DNA of 18,575 nucleotides. Origin: Yinghuangia elevatio (GTDB lineage: Bacteria > Actinomycetota > Actinomycetes > Streptomycetales > Streptomycetaceae). The DNA lies in NCBI RefSeq assembly GCF_040649515.1, contig NZ_JBEZFP010000172.1:1-18575 (forward strand). The letters run 5' to 3'. Positions 6,983 to 14,864 of the stretch are shown here, one piece after another. Made by a program: the position numbers and the translations under genes. A model generated the notes under the pieces. The model saw only the letters and a list, made by a program, of their open reading frames with translations. It searched no databases and was not told the DNA's origin. Positions within the stretch are counted from its first letter, which is position 1. The number at the start of each line of letters is the position of its first letter.

Positions 6983-8629
6983 ATGCGTACGACACCGGGC
7001 ATCCTGCACCTCGACATGGACGCCTTCTACGCGTCCGTCGAGCAGGCCGCGAAACCCAGCCTCCGCGGCAAGGCGGTCATCGTGGGCGGCGTGAGCGGGC
7101 GCGGGGTGGTGGCCACCGCCTCGTACGAGGCCCGCGTCTTCGGCGTGCGCTCGGCGATGTCGACCGCCGAGGCCCGCCGCCGGTGCCCCAATGCGGCGTT
7201 CCTCATCCCGCGCTTCAGCGCCTACCGCGAGGTCAGCGAACAGGTCATGGCGCTGCTGGGGGAGCTGTCGCCGCTGGTGGAACCGCTGAGCCTGGACGAG
7301 GCCTTCGTGGACCTGGAGGCGGGCCCGTACGGCGCGGAACTCGACACGGCCAAGGCCACCCGCCTCGCCGAACGCCTCCGCGCCGACATCCGGGCCACGA
7401 CCGGCCTGACCGCGTCCGTCGGCCTCGCGCCGTCCAAACTGGTCGCGAAGATCGCCTCGGAGGCCGCGAAGCCGGACGGCCTGGTGGTCGTCGCACCCGG
7501 GGAGGAACGCGCCCTCCTGGACCCGCTGCCGGTCCGCGCCCTGTGGGGCGTCGGCCCGGCGACCGCCGACGCCATGCGCAAGGTCGGCGTCACCACCGTC
7601 GCCGACATCGCCGCCACCGACCCGGAGGAGTTGGTACGCCTCTTCGGCCAGGCGCACGGCCGCGCGCTGCACGAGCACGCACTCGGCCTGGACGACCGCC
7701 CCGTGGTCGCGGAACGCGACGCGAAGTCGATCTCGGTCGAGGACACCTTCGAGGTCGACCTCGCCGACCGTACGCGCATCGCCGCCGAACTCGACCGGCT
7801 CACCGCACGCTGCGTCGAACGGCTGCGGGCGGCCGGGCGGTCGGGGCGCACGGTGGTCGTCAAGATGCGCCGCTACGACTTCAGCACGCTGACCCGGTCC
7901 GAGACGCTGCGCGCCCCCACGGACGACCTCGCGGTGGTGCGCGAGACCGTGCACCGGCTCGCCGCCCAAGTCGACTTCACCGGCGGGTTCCGCCTGCTCG
8001 GCGTCGGCGTCACATCGCTGGCCGACTTCGCCCAGCAGGACCTGTTCGCCGGTCAGGAGGAGGTGGAGGAACCGGCGGGGGAGGGCGACACGGAGACGGC
8101 GGCGGGCGCGCGCGTGGGGGACCCCCTGAAGGGCGATGGGGGTACGGGCGGTGGACCCGACAGCCCCGCCGACGAGGCCGCGGCGGAAACGGTGGCCGAT
8201 GGCGGCACAGGCGAACGTAACGGGCGCGACCACGAGCCGGACACGGTCGGCGGCTCAGGAGACCCGGATGGTCCAGGTGCTTCAGGTGGCGCCGACGGCT
8301 CGGGGGCGAGGGAGGCGGGGCAGGGCGGGGCGGAGCCCTCGGGCACAGCCGGGGAGGCCGCCGCAGACCCCGAGGCGGGTGCCTACGGAGGCGTCCCCGT
8401 CTTCCACCCCGGCCGCTTCGGCGCCACCCGCTGGCTCCCCGGCCAGGACGTCCACCACGCCGAACACGGCCCGGGCTGGGTCCAGGGCAGCGGCGTGGGC
8501 CGGGTCACCGTACGCTTCGAGACCCCCGGCTCACCCCCAGGCCGCATCCGCACCTTCCCCGTCGACGACCCGGACCTGACCCCGTCGTCACACCTGCCGC
8601 TGAGCCCGCCCGGCGATTCGACCTCCTGA
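6983..8629 (+). CDS. dinB: DNA polymerase IV with long C-terminal extension
   Basis: A Y-family translesion polymerase. The catalytic acidic residues are D11 and D13 (LDMDAFYASVE) and D105-E106 (SLDEAF). Tyr16 sits at the steric-gate position. The helix-hairpin-helix region is near 187-212 and the little finger is at about 245-350. A sliding-clamp motif QQDLF is at 351-355. In most Pol IV proteins the chain ends about here; this one continues to residue 548. Residues 357-465 are acidic and Gly/Ala-rich, probably a disordered linker. Residues about 466-535 form a compact domain with VFHPGRFGATRWLPGQDVHH and HGPGWVQGSGVGRVTVRF blocks, resembling the Tudor-like end of UvrD/PcrA. Streptomyces Pol IV proteins, as I recall, share this tail. 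GGAGG at 6976-6980 is only 2 nt from the ATG, an unusually tight spacing. Confidence 0.95.
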   Translation: MRTTPGILHLDMDAFYASVEQAAKPSLRGKAVIVGGVSGRGVVATASYEARVFGVRSAMSTAEARRRCPNAAFLIPRFSAYREVSEQVMALLGELSPLVEPLSLDEAFVDLEAGPYGAELDTAKATRLAERLRADIRATTGLTASVGLAPSKLVAKIASEAAKPDGLVVVAPGEERALLDPLPVRALWGVGPATADAMRKVGVTTVADIAATDPEELVRLFGQAHGRALHEHALGLDDRPVVAERDAKSISVEDTFEVDLADRTRIAAELDRLTARCVERLRAAGRSGRTVVVKMRRYDFSTLTRSETLRAPTDDLAVVRETVHRLAAQVDFTGGFRLLGVGVTSLADFAQQDLFAGQEEVEEPAGEGDTETAAGARVGDPLKGDGGTGGGPDSPADEAAAETVADGGTGERNGRDHEPDTVGGSGDPDGPGASGGADGSGAREAGQGGAEPSGTAGEAAADPEAGAYGGVPVFHPGRFGATRWLPGQDVHHAEHGPGWVQGSGVGRVTVRFETPGSPPGRIRTFPVDDPDLTPSSHLPLSPPGDSTS

Positions 8630-8658
8630 CGCAGCACGTCGGCCCCTGCTCCTGCCGA

Positions 8659-8688
8659 GGGACTGGCCGCGATGCGGCGGACGGTCCC
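8659..8688. terminator. Hairpin between convergent Pol IV and unknown gene
   Basis: GGGAC (8659-8663) pairs with GTCCC (8684-8688), and inside it CCGC (8667-8670) pairs with GCGG (8674-8677) around a 3-nt loop. It lies in the 62-nt gap between two converging stop codons, so a two-way terminator is plausible, though the stem is interrupted. Confidence 0.4.
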
Positions 8689-8691
8689 AGG

Positions 8692-9306
8692 TCAGGGCGC
8701 GCCGCCGTTCAGACCCGGGTAGTTGTCCTGGATCACGCGGCGCAGACTCTCGCGCGCCGCCACCAGCGCGCGCAGCGTGTCGTCCATGGCGTCGACCATG
8801 GCCCGGATCTGGTCGACGGTGGTGCTCGGATCATTGGCACGTCTGGTGAAATCGGCCCGGTACGCCGGCACCGACGACGTCCGCGCTTCCACCGCCGCGT
8901 CGAACGAGTCCAGTACGTCCGGGCAGTAGATGCGCAACATGCTGCGGAGCGTGCGGCGGGCTGAGGCACGCCGCGCCGACCGACGCCAACGCGCATACCA
9001 GGGCGGCGCCGGAGTCAGCACCTCGTCAACGTCCTTGGTGACCCGTTTCAGGAACCTGCCCCCGGAGTTCCCCAGACCCTCAGCCCACCGGTATCCGGCT
9101 GGAGCCGGGCGGGCAGGGTCGCGAGCAACCCGGTCCTCCAAGACCCGCCGCGCGAACCAGTTGCTCTCGGCCGCACTGGTGCACCATTCGTCCACGACGA
9201 CGAACAGCTCCATCAGCGCCTCACGCGCGTCCGGCCACAAAGACCCCTGCGGCTTGTTGCGCGCGGCCCGCACCCCCTGGACCACGCTGCCGCCCGCCCT
9301 GACCAC
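8692..9306 (-). CDS. Protein of unknown function
   Basis: I do not recognise this 204-residue protein. It has no signal peptide, membrane helix or familiar catalytic motif. The first part contains ALMELFVVVDEWC (about 30-42), a hydrophobic helix-like block. A strongly basic patch RWRRSARRASARRTLRSMLR is at about 106-125. The C-terminal half (about 130-195) reads as helices with regular hydrophobic spacing (TTVDQIRAMVDAMDDTLRAL). The pattern resembles a small all-helical protein that may touch nucleic acid or a partner. The GTG at 9306 has only a G-rich stretch upstream, so an internal start such as the Met at residue 32 is possible. It lies 153 nt downstream of the exonuclease-TerD gene on the same strand and may share its transcript. 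Coding is supported by amino acid composition and Phe/Trp/Asn content, not by homology. Confidence 0.65.
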   Translation of the reverse strand: MVRAGGSVVQGVRAARNKPQGSLWPDAREALMELFVVVDEWCTSAAESNWFARRVLEDRVARDPARPAPAGYRWAEGLGNSGGRFLKRVTKDVDEVLTPAPPWYARWRRSARRASARRTLRSMLRIYCPDVLDSFDAAVEARTSSVPAYRADFTRRANDPSTTVDQIRAMVDAMDDTLRALVAARESLRRVIQDNYPGLNGGAP

Positions 9307-9459
9307 CGCAGCGGCCTCGACCCCCCGTCACCATGCGGCCGCACCCCCTTCGCCGCAAACGAATCCGGTCTCCAGAGTGCCAGCCGCCAAGGCCCCGCAC
9401 CGGCGGATGCCGCAGATGGCCAGAGCCTGGTGTGGCTCCAGTTCGCTGTTCCGCCTGCC

Positions 9460-11301
9460 TCACGACTCGACGTCCACCCCGTAGCGCCGGGCCAGCTCCA
9501 CCGCGTCGAACTCGTAGCCCTGTCCCTGCGCCCGGAAGCGCCAACCCGCACCGCGCCGGTAGAACTCGCCGAGCAGGAGCACACGTTCGACGGTCGCGGC
9601 GTCAAGGACCGATCGGGTGTGCGCGGCCGCCTGGAAGGGCCCCGTCTGCACCTCTATGGGACCGACGGCATCGAACGCGCTCGTCCCGTCGACGACCGCG
9701 GCGACCGCGATACGCACGACGTCGGACGGAATCGTGTCCAGATCGATGGTGACGCCCTGCTCCGCCGATCCCATGACCTCCAGCGAGACGCCCCCGTCAG
9801 GTGTGGCCGGCTGATTCCAGAACACGAAGTCGCAGTCACCGCGTACCTTCTCGCTCGCGTCGAGCAGAAACGCGACGACGTCGACCTCGCCGTCGGGGCG
9901 GTCCCAACGCCACGACGCCTGCAGGGTCCACAGCCCCGGGCGCTCGGCGCCCGGGAGGTCGTGGACGCCGCCCCGGGGCAGCTCCCGGCACACATGCCTG
10001 TCGCCCTCGGCTGTGTCGGCCCCCGGCGGAGTCGATTCGGCGGCGCCGGTCGCGACGAACTTGGCCTCCCACGCGGCGGCGGACAGGCAGGTGATGCCGA
10101 GACCCGCGGCCTTGGCCGCGCGCGGGTCCGAACCACCCTCCGGCAGCACGATGACGATGTCGACCGACTTCGTGAGGTTCAGGCGCGGACGATGGCCGCG
10201 TTCGGCGACCAGCCCGCGCACCCGGCCGGCTTCCGCGTGCTCGCTGCGGCCGTGCAGGACCAGCACGTTGAGCACGCCGGAGGCCCGGGCCTCGACCGGC
10301 ACCTCGGGGATATCCGCCATCGGCGGCTGCGGCGCGGCGGCGACGGAGGGCGGGGGGGGCGCGGTGTCCACGGGCACGTCGACGCGTACGCCCGGCCGGA
10401 CGTCCGCCAGCATTGCCGCGAACGCGGCCTCGTCCACTACGGGCACGCCCTTCTCACGGGCCGCGCGATTCTTGCCGGTTCCCGATTCCGTGTCGTTCGT
10501 GACCAGCAACGACGTCTTGCGGCTCACGCTGCCGGTGACGCAGAGGCCCGCAGCCGCGGCGTCCGCCTCCAGCGTCTCGCGCGGCACCCGGGTTTCCCCG
10601 GTGAAGGCGACGCGCATGCCCTGCACGAGCATTCCTTCGTGGGCTGCGCCGGGGTTCACGTACGGGCAGGGCGGCTTGGGCGGTGCTGAGCGCTGGACCG
10701 GCAAGCGAGAGACGCCGCGCGCTCCGGGGCGCGTCAGTGGCAGCGGCAGGTCGCCTCGCGCCGCCTCGTGGAGCGCGAAACGGAAGGCCTCGGACAGCAC
10801 GCGTGCATCGTCCTCGGCGTCGTGCGCCTTGAGCTGCCGGATGCCGTAGTGGGTGGCAAGGCTCGCCAAGCGCCAGTTGGGCAGCGGCAGTTCGAGCCGC
10901 TTGGCGAGTGTGACGGTGCACAGCCGTTCCTCGGCGGGCACGTTTCGTCCGAGTCGGCGGTACTCCGCGTCCAGCATCTTCCAGTCGAATGAGGCATTGT
11001 GCGCGACCACGACGCGCCCGGTCAGCAGATCGGCGAGCTCGTCCGCGATCTCCTCGAACAACGGTTGGCCGGCGAGGTCGCCGGCGGTCAGGCCGTGGAC
11101 ATGCACGGGCCCCGGGTCGCGGCGCGGATCCACCAGCGAGGACCAGCGGCCGGCGACCGCTCCGTGTGCGTCCAGCAGTACCGCGGCCACCGAGATGACC
11201 CGGTCCCGGGCGGTCAGGCCGGTCGTCTCCACATCCACCACCACGTAATCGCGGGGGTAAGTGGCGGGCCAGTCAGCGGTGTTGAGGGAGGTCGTCGTCA
11301 C
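9460..11301 (-). CDS. DEDDh exonuclease - BRCT - TerD domain fusion
   Basis: Numbered from the GTG at 11301 (613 residues). Residues about 17-180 are a DnaQ-like 3'-5' exonuclease with all metal-binding residues: D23 and E25 (VVDVETTG), D106 (NASFDWKML), H160 and D165. Residues 226-303 are a clear BRCT domain (GMRVAFTGETRVPRETLE). Residues 343-415 look like a second, diverged BRCT-like unit (VLVLHGRSEHAEAGRVRGL, AWEAKF). Linkers are Pro/Ala-rich (304-340, 416-445). Residues about 455-612 are a TerD domain with the calcium-site block DFVFWNQPATPDGG (491-504), IDLDTIPSDVVRIAVAAVVDG (519-539) and a C-terminal GYEFDAVELARRYGVDV. TerD proteins belong to tellurite and general stress systems, and DNA-processing fusions of TerD have been described. 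A longer start at 11328 is possible; no ribosome site is seen for either. Domain calls are firm except the second BRCT. Confidence 0.92.
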   Translation of the reverse strand: MTTTSLNTADWPATYPRDYVVVDVETTGLTARDRVISVAAVLLDAHGAVAGRWSSLVDPRRDPGPVHVHGLTAGDLAGQPLFEEIADELADLLTGRVVVAHNASFDWKMLDAEYRRLGRNVPAEERLCTVTLAKRLELPLPNWRLASLATHYGIRQLKAHDAEDDARVLSEAFRFALHEAARGDLPLPLTRPGARGVSRLPVQRSAPPKPPCPYVNPGAAHEGMLVQGMRVAFTGETRVPRETLEADAAAAGLCVTGSVSRKTSLLVTNDTESGTGKNRAAREKGVPVVDEAAFAAMLADVRPGVRVDVPVDTAPPPPSVAAAPQPPMADIPEVPVEARASGVLNVLVLHGRSEHAEAGRVRGLVAERGHRPRLNLTKSVDIVIVLPEGGSDPRAAKAAGLGITCLSAAAWEAKFVATGAAESTPPGADTAEGDRHVCRELPRGGVHDLPGAERPGLWTLQASWRWDRPDGEVDVVAFLLDASEKVRGDCDFVFWNQPATPDGGVSLEVMGSAEQGVTIDLDTIPSDVVRIAVAAVVDGTSAFDAVGPIEVQTGPFQAAAHTRSVLDAATVERVLLLGEFYRRGAGWRFRAQGQGYEFDAVELARRYGVDVES

Positions 11302-11315
11302 GAACCAACACGGTA
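11301..11315 (-). promoter_or_regulatory. Possible -10 box for the exonuclease-TerD gene
   Basis: On the minus strand TACCGT (plus positions 11310-11315) lies 8 nt before the GTG at 11301. A start about 7-8 nt downstream would make the mRNA nearly leaderless, which fits the absence of a Shine-Dalgarno sequence. No convincing -35 box is seen, so this is tentative. Confidence 0.35.
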
Positions 11316-11560
11316 TCGACCGGCACACGCGCTGGTTGGCACACCCGGAAAAATGTCGAGCCTGTGAATGGCGCGGGTGGGGGTGTCCTCGCGTACGTCA
11401 TCGGTGCTTGGGCAGCCCGGCTCCGACAAGCGCCACGCCGGGGTGTGGGTGTATGCGCGCCATAGGCGCGGTGTCGGTTGGGGTGCGTAGGCTCGGGGCG
11501 GTGTGCCTGCCGGATTGGGGGTGCGTCGTCGACCCGAACGAGAGAGAACCCACCCGGACC

Positions 11561-14500
11561 ATGACTGCACCCTCCGAAAGACTCATCGGGCGCGGCCACG
11601 CGGCGGGAGTGCTGCGGGCCCAGGTGGAGCGCGCGACGGCGAGCCACGGCGGCCTGGTGCTGGTCACCGGTGAGGCCGGGATCGGCAAGACGACGCTGGT
11701 GGCCGATGCCGCGGAGGGGGCGCGGCGGCGGGGGGCGCTGGTGCTCGGCGGGTCGTGCTGGGACTCGGACAACGCGCCGGGTTACTGGCCGTGGGTCCAG
11801 GTGCTGCGGTCGTTGCGGCGGGCGCTGGGGGCGACCGAGTGGGACGGGCTCGTGCGGCCCGCGGGGCCCGGTGTGGGGGTGCTGCTCGGTGCGGGGGGCG
11901 GCGAGGAGGCCGCTGCCGGGGCGGACGGTGAGGCCGCGGGTGACGGGCTGGACGCGTTCCAGGTGTTCGACGCGGTCACCACGCTGCTGGTGTCGGTGTC
12001 CCAGGACCGCCCGGTGGTCGTCGTGCTCGACGACCTGCACTGGGCCGACTCGGCGACGCTGCGGCTGCTGGAATTCGCCGCGCAGCACGCGTGGTTCGAG
12101 CGGCTGCTGCTCGTGGGGACGTACCGCGACGCCGAGGCCGAGTCGGCCGGCCACCCGCTGCGCCCGCTGATTTTGCCGCTCGTCGCGAAGGCCACGACGG
12201 TGACGCTGACCGGTCTGGAACGGGACGAGGTCGGCGCGCTGATGGCGCGTACGGCCGGGCGCGCACCCGAGCGCGCCCTGGTCGCCGAGGTGCACCGGCG
12301 TACCGGCGGCAACCCGTTCTTCGTCGAGCAGACCGCCCGGCTGTGGACCGGCGGGGGCGACGTGTCGGCCGTGCCGCCCAGCGTCCGCGAGGCGGTACGC
12401 CGCCGCCTGTCGCTGCTGCCCGACGCCGTGGCCGAGCTGCTGACCACCGCGTCCGTGCTCGGCCGCGCGTTCGACCGCAAGGTGCTCGCCGCCGTCGCGG
12501 GCGCGCCCGACCCGCACGTCGACCGGTTGCTCGAACAGGCGGTCGCGGCCCGGCTCGTCGCGTCGTCGGGCGGCGGGCGCTTCGAGTTCGCCCACGACCT
12601 GGTCCGCGAGACGCTCTACGACGCCCTCGACGAGGCCGACGTGCGCAAGCGGCACGCCGGGGTGGTGGCCGCCGTCACCGCCTCGCCCGGCCTCGCCCGC
12701 CGCTCGGTCCCCGCGGACCTGGCCCGGCACGCGTATGCGGCCGGCCCCGAACTGGACCCGGGCCGCGCCCTCGACCTGCTCGTCGACGCGGCCAAGGAGG
12801 CCGAGGGGCGCTTCGCGTTCGAGGAAGCCGAGGGACACTACCTGCGCGCCGACGAGGTCGCCGTGCGGCTCGGCGACGTACGCCGCCGCGCGCTCGTACG
12901 GCTGGGCCTGGCCGAGATCCTGCGCCACGCCGGGGACGACCGGGCCTGGGGCCACTTCGAGGCCGTCGCCGCGATGGCCCGTACGCACGGCGACGTCGAA
13001 CTGCTCGCCCGCAACGCCATCACCTTGTACCGGTACGGAGGTTCGCCGCCCTCCGGCGCCACCGCGCTGGACGTGCTGCGCGAGGCGCACACCGCCCTGA
13101 TCGGCCGCGGCGACCCGGTGGCGGAAGGCCTGGCGGCGGACCGGCTGGCCCGCGAACTCGCGGTGCGGATCGCGGTTTTGGCCCGCCGCGGTGCCGACGA
13201 CGAGGCGCTCGCCTTCAGCCTGTGGGCCACCCACGACACGATCTGGGGGCCCGGCACGGCCGCCGAACGCCTGCCGCTCACCGACGAGATGATCGCCGTC
13301 GGCCGCCGCTCCGGCGACGTCGAGATGGAGCTGCACGCGACCTCGATGCGCTGGGTGACACTGCTGGAACTGGGCGACCCCGGCTACCTCGACCAGTTCC
13401 GCACGTTCGCCACCCGGGCCGAGCAGGTCGGCCAGCCCCGCTTCCTGATGGCCATGGCGATCGACGCGAGCCTGCTCGCCGCGATGCGCGGCCGGTTCGC
13501 GGAGGCCGAGCGGCACTTCGACGAGGCGATGGCGGGCTTCGAGGAGAGCGACATGGCGCAGTTCCGGCAGATCCCGCTGCACATGCGGTGGTCGCGGCTC
13601 GTCGCCCAGGGGCGGTACGACGAGGCCGACGCCGAGGTCCGAGCAGGCGGCCCGGACAAGAGCCACATGCGGCTCCTCGCCGGGCTCACCGACGCCGAGA
13701 CCGGGCGGTGCGGCGACGCGGTGCAGCGGCTGCGCACCATCCTGGACGAGGCGGACGGCGAGGAACCGTACGACCGCGTGTACGCCCCGCTCTGGCTCCG
13801 CTTCCAGGCAGTGGCGGCGGCGGGTTCCGGCGACCCGGAGCTGTGTGAGGGCGCCAGGGCGGCCATCGCGCCGTACCTCGACCACTGGGCGGTGTCGCTG
13901 TACGGCTGCGACATCAGCGGCCCCATGGTGTTGTGGTCGGCCGTCGTCGACGCCGCGCAGGAGCGCTGGGACGACGCCGTCGCCGGCTTCGACCGCGCCG
14001 CGCGCGACGCGGACCGCATGCTCGCCTGGCCCTGGGCGGTGATCGCCCGGCTGCGCCTGGCCGAGGCGCTGGTGCGGCGCGGCGGCCCGGGTGACGCGAA
14101 GACCGCCGAGACGGCGCTCGCGCGGGCCGAACGCGACGGGGCCGAGATGGGCATGCGCCAGGTGTCCGACTGGGCCGCGCGCGTGCGCGTGGCGGCCGAC
14201 ACGGGCGGCGCGGGCGCGGCGGCGGAGCCGGAGGCGTACCGCTTCCGGCTCGACGGTCCGGTGTGGGAGCTGGTGTTCGACGGCGTGACCGCGCACATGC
14301 CGGATGCGAAGGGGCTGCGGGACCTGCACCATCTGCTGGGGCGTCCGGGAGTGCACGTCTCCGCCGTGCAACTGCTCAACCCGGCCGGCGGCGACGTCGT
14401 GGTGGCAGCGCGCGGGATGGGCGGCGACGCGGTCCTCGACGACGAGGCGAAGGCGCAATACCGGCGCAGGCTGGCCGCGCTCGACGAGGAGATCGACCGG

Positions 14501-14779
14501 GCCGCAGGCCTCGGCGACGACGCCAAGGCGGCCGCGTTCGACGCGGAACGGGCGGCGCTGCTGGACGAGTTGCGGGCCGCGGCCGGGCTCGGCGGGCGGG
14601 CGCGCCGGCTCGGCGACGAGGCGGAGCGGGCGCGTAAGACGGTGACCGCGCGTATCAAGGACACCTTGCGGCGGATGGGGTCCGTGCACCCGGCGCTGGC
14701 CGAGCACCTGCGGGAGAACGTCACGACCGGGGCCGCGTGCTCGTACCACGCGGAACGCGGGATCGCCTGGCGCCTGTGA
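11561..14779 (+). CDS. Large AAA/STAND-type ATPase, LAL-regulator-like but without LuxR helix-turn-helix
   Basis: From the ATG at 11561 it has 1072 residues. The N-terminal ATPase domain (about 5-260, AAA_16 type) has Walker A GEAGIGKT at 37-44, Walker B VVVVLDD at 152-158 followed by LHWAD, and GNPFFVEQ at 250-257. This architecture is shared with MalT-like and LAL regulators. Helical winged-helix and TPR-like repeats follow at about 270-885 (for example FEEAEGHYLRADEVAVRLG). The last 180 residues (about 890-1072) are not a LuxR domain. They comprise a beta-rich block (YRFRLDGPVWELVFDGVTAH), a helical arm (QYRRRLAALDEEIDRA), and a conserved end with KTVTARIKDTLRRMG and HLRENVTTGAACSYHAE, which I recall from other actinobacterial ATPases and which could bind DNA. 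The ribosome site is weak (GAGAGAG at 11540-11546); the frame is open further upstream. It is divergent from the exonuclease-TerD gene. Confidence 0.85.
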   Translation: MTAPSERLIGRGHAAGVLRAQVERATASHGGLVLVTGEAGIGKTTLVADAAEGARRRGALVLGGSCWDSDNAPGYWPWVQVLRSLRRALGATEWDGLVRPAGPGVGVLLGAGGGEEAAAGADGEAAGDGLDAFQVFDAVTTLLVSVSQDRPVVVVLDDLHWADSATLRLLEFAAQHAWFERLLLVGTYRDAEAESAGHPLRPLILPLVAKATTVTLTGLERDEVGALMARTAGRAPERALVAEVHRRTGGNPFFVEQTARLWTGGGDVSAVPPSVREAVRRRLSLLPDAVAELLTTASVLGRAFDRKVLAAVAGAPDPHVDRLLEQAVAARLVASSGGGRFEFAHDLVRETLYDALDEADVRKRHAGVVAAVTASPGLARRSVPADLARHAYAAGPELDPGRALDLLVDAAKEAEGRFAFEEAEGHYLRADEVAVRLGDVRRRALVRLGLAEILRHAGDDRAWGHFEAVAAMARTHGDVELLARNAITLYRYGGSPPSGATALDVLREAHTALIGRGDPVAEGLAADRLARELAVRIAVLARRGADDEALAFSLWATHDTIWGPGTAAERLPLTDEMIAVGRRSGDVEMELHATSMRWVTLLELGDPGYLDQFRTFATRAEQVGQPRFLMAMAIDASLLAAMRGRFAEAERHFDEAMAGFEESDMAQFRQIPLHMRWSRLVAQGRYDEADAEVRAGGPDKSHMRLLAGLTDAETGRCGDAVQRLRTILDEADGEEPYDRVYAPLWLRFQAVAAAGSGDPELCEGARAAIAPYLDHWAVSLYGCDISGPMVLWSAVVDAAQERWDDAVAGFDRAARDADRMLAWPWAVIARLRLAEALVRRGGPGDAKTAETALARAERDGAEMGMRQVSDWAARVRVAADTGGAGAAAEPEAYRFRLDGPVWELVFDGVTAHMPDAKGLRDLHHLLGRPGVHVSAVQLLNPAGGDVVVAARGMGGDAVLDDEAKAQYRRRLAALDEEIDRAAGLGDDAKAAAFDAERAALLDELRAAAGLGGRARRLGDEAERARKTVTARIKDTLRRMGSVHPALAEHLRENVTTGAACSYHAERGIAWRL

Positions 14780-14814
14780 GGCACCGGGCGACCCCGCGTC
14801 CCGGTACGCGCATG

Positions 14815-14857
14815 CGCCCGCCCCCGCCGGCTCGTCACGAACCGGCGGGGGCGGGCG
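14815..14857. terminator. Perfect 16-bp GC hairpin, two-way terminator
   Basis: CGCCCGCCCCCGCCGG (14815-14830) pairs without mismatch to CCGGCGGGGGCGGGCG (14842-14857) around an 11-nt loop. It lies in the 85-nt gap between the stop codons of the converging ATPase and ABC permease genes, so it should end both transcripts. It lacks a T-tract on either strand, as is common in GC-rich actinobacteria. Confidence 0.8.
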
Positions 14858-14864
14858 GGTACGG

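Noticed and set aside
10352..10359. Run of eight G (C on the coding strand) in the exonuclease-TerD gene as a phase-variation tract
   Set aside because: It encodes prolines in a disordered linker of a GC-rich genome, and both flanking domains are in frame; a single tract of eight is weak evidence for switching.
11273..14749. Very long open frame antisense to the STAND ATPase gene
   Set aside because: It has Arg/Gly/His-rich, motif-free composition and mirrors the codon bias of the real gene, whose Walker motifs are intact. It is a GC-rich shadow.
14560..14779. LuxR-type helix-turn-helix at the end of the large ATPase
   Set aside because: None of the LuxR landmarks (LTxRExEVL, GxSNKEIA) are present.
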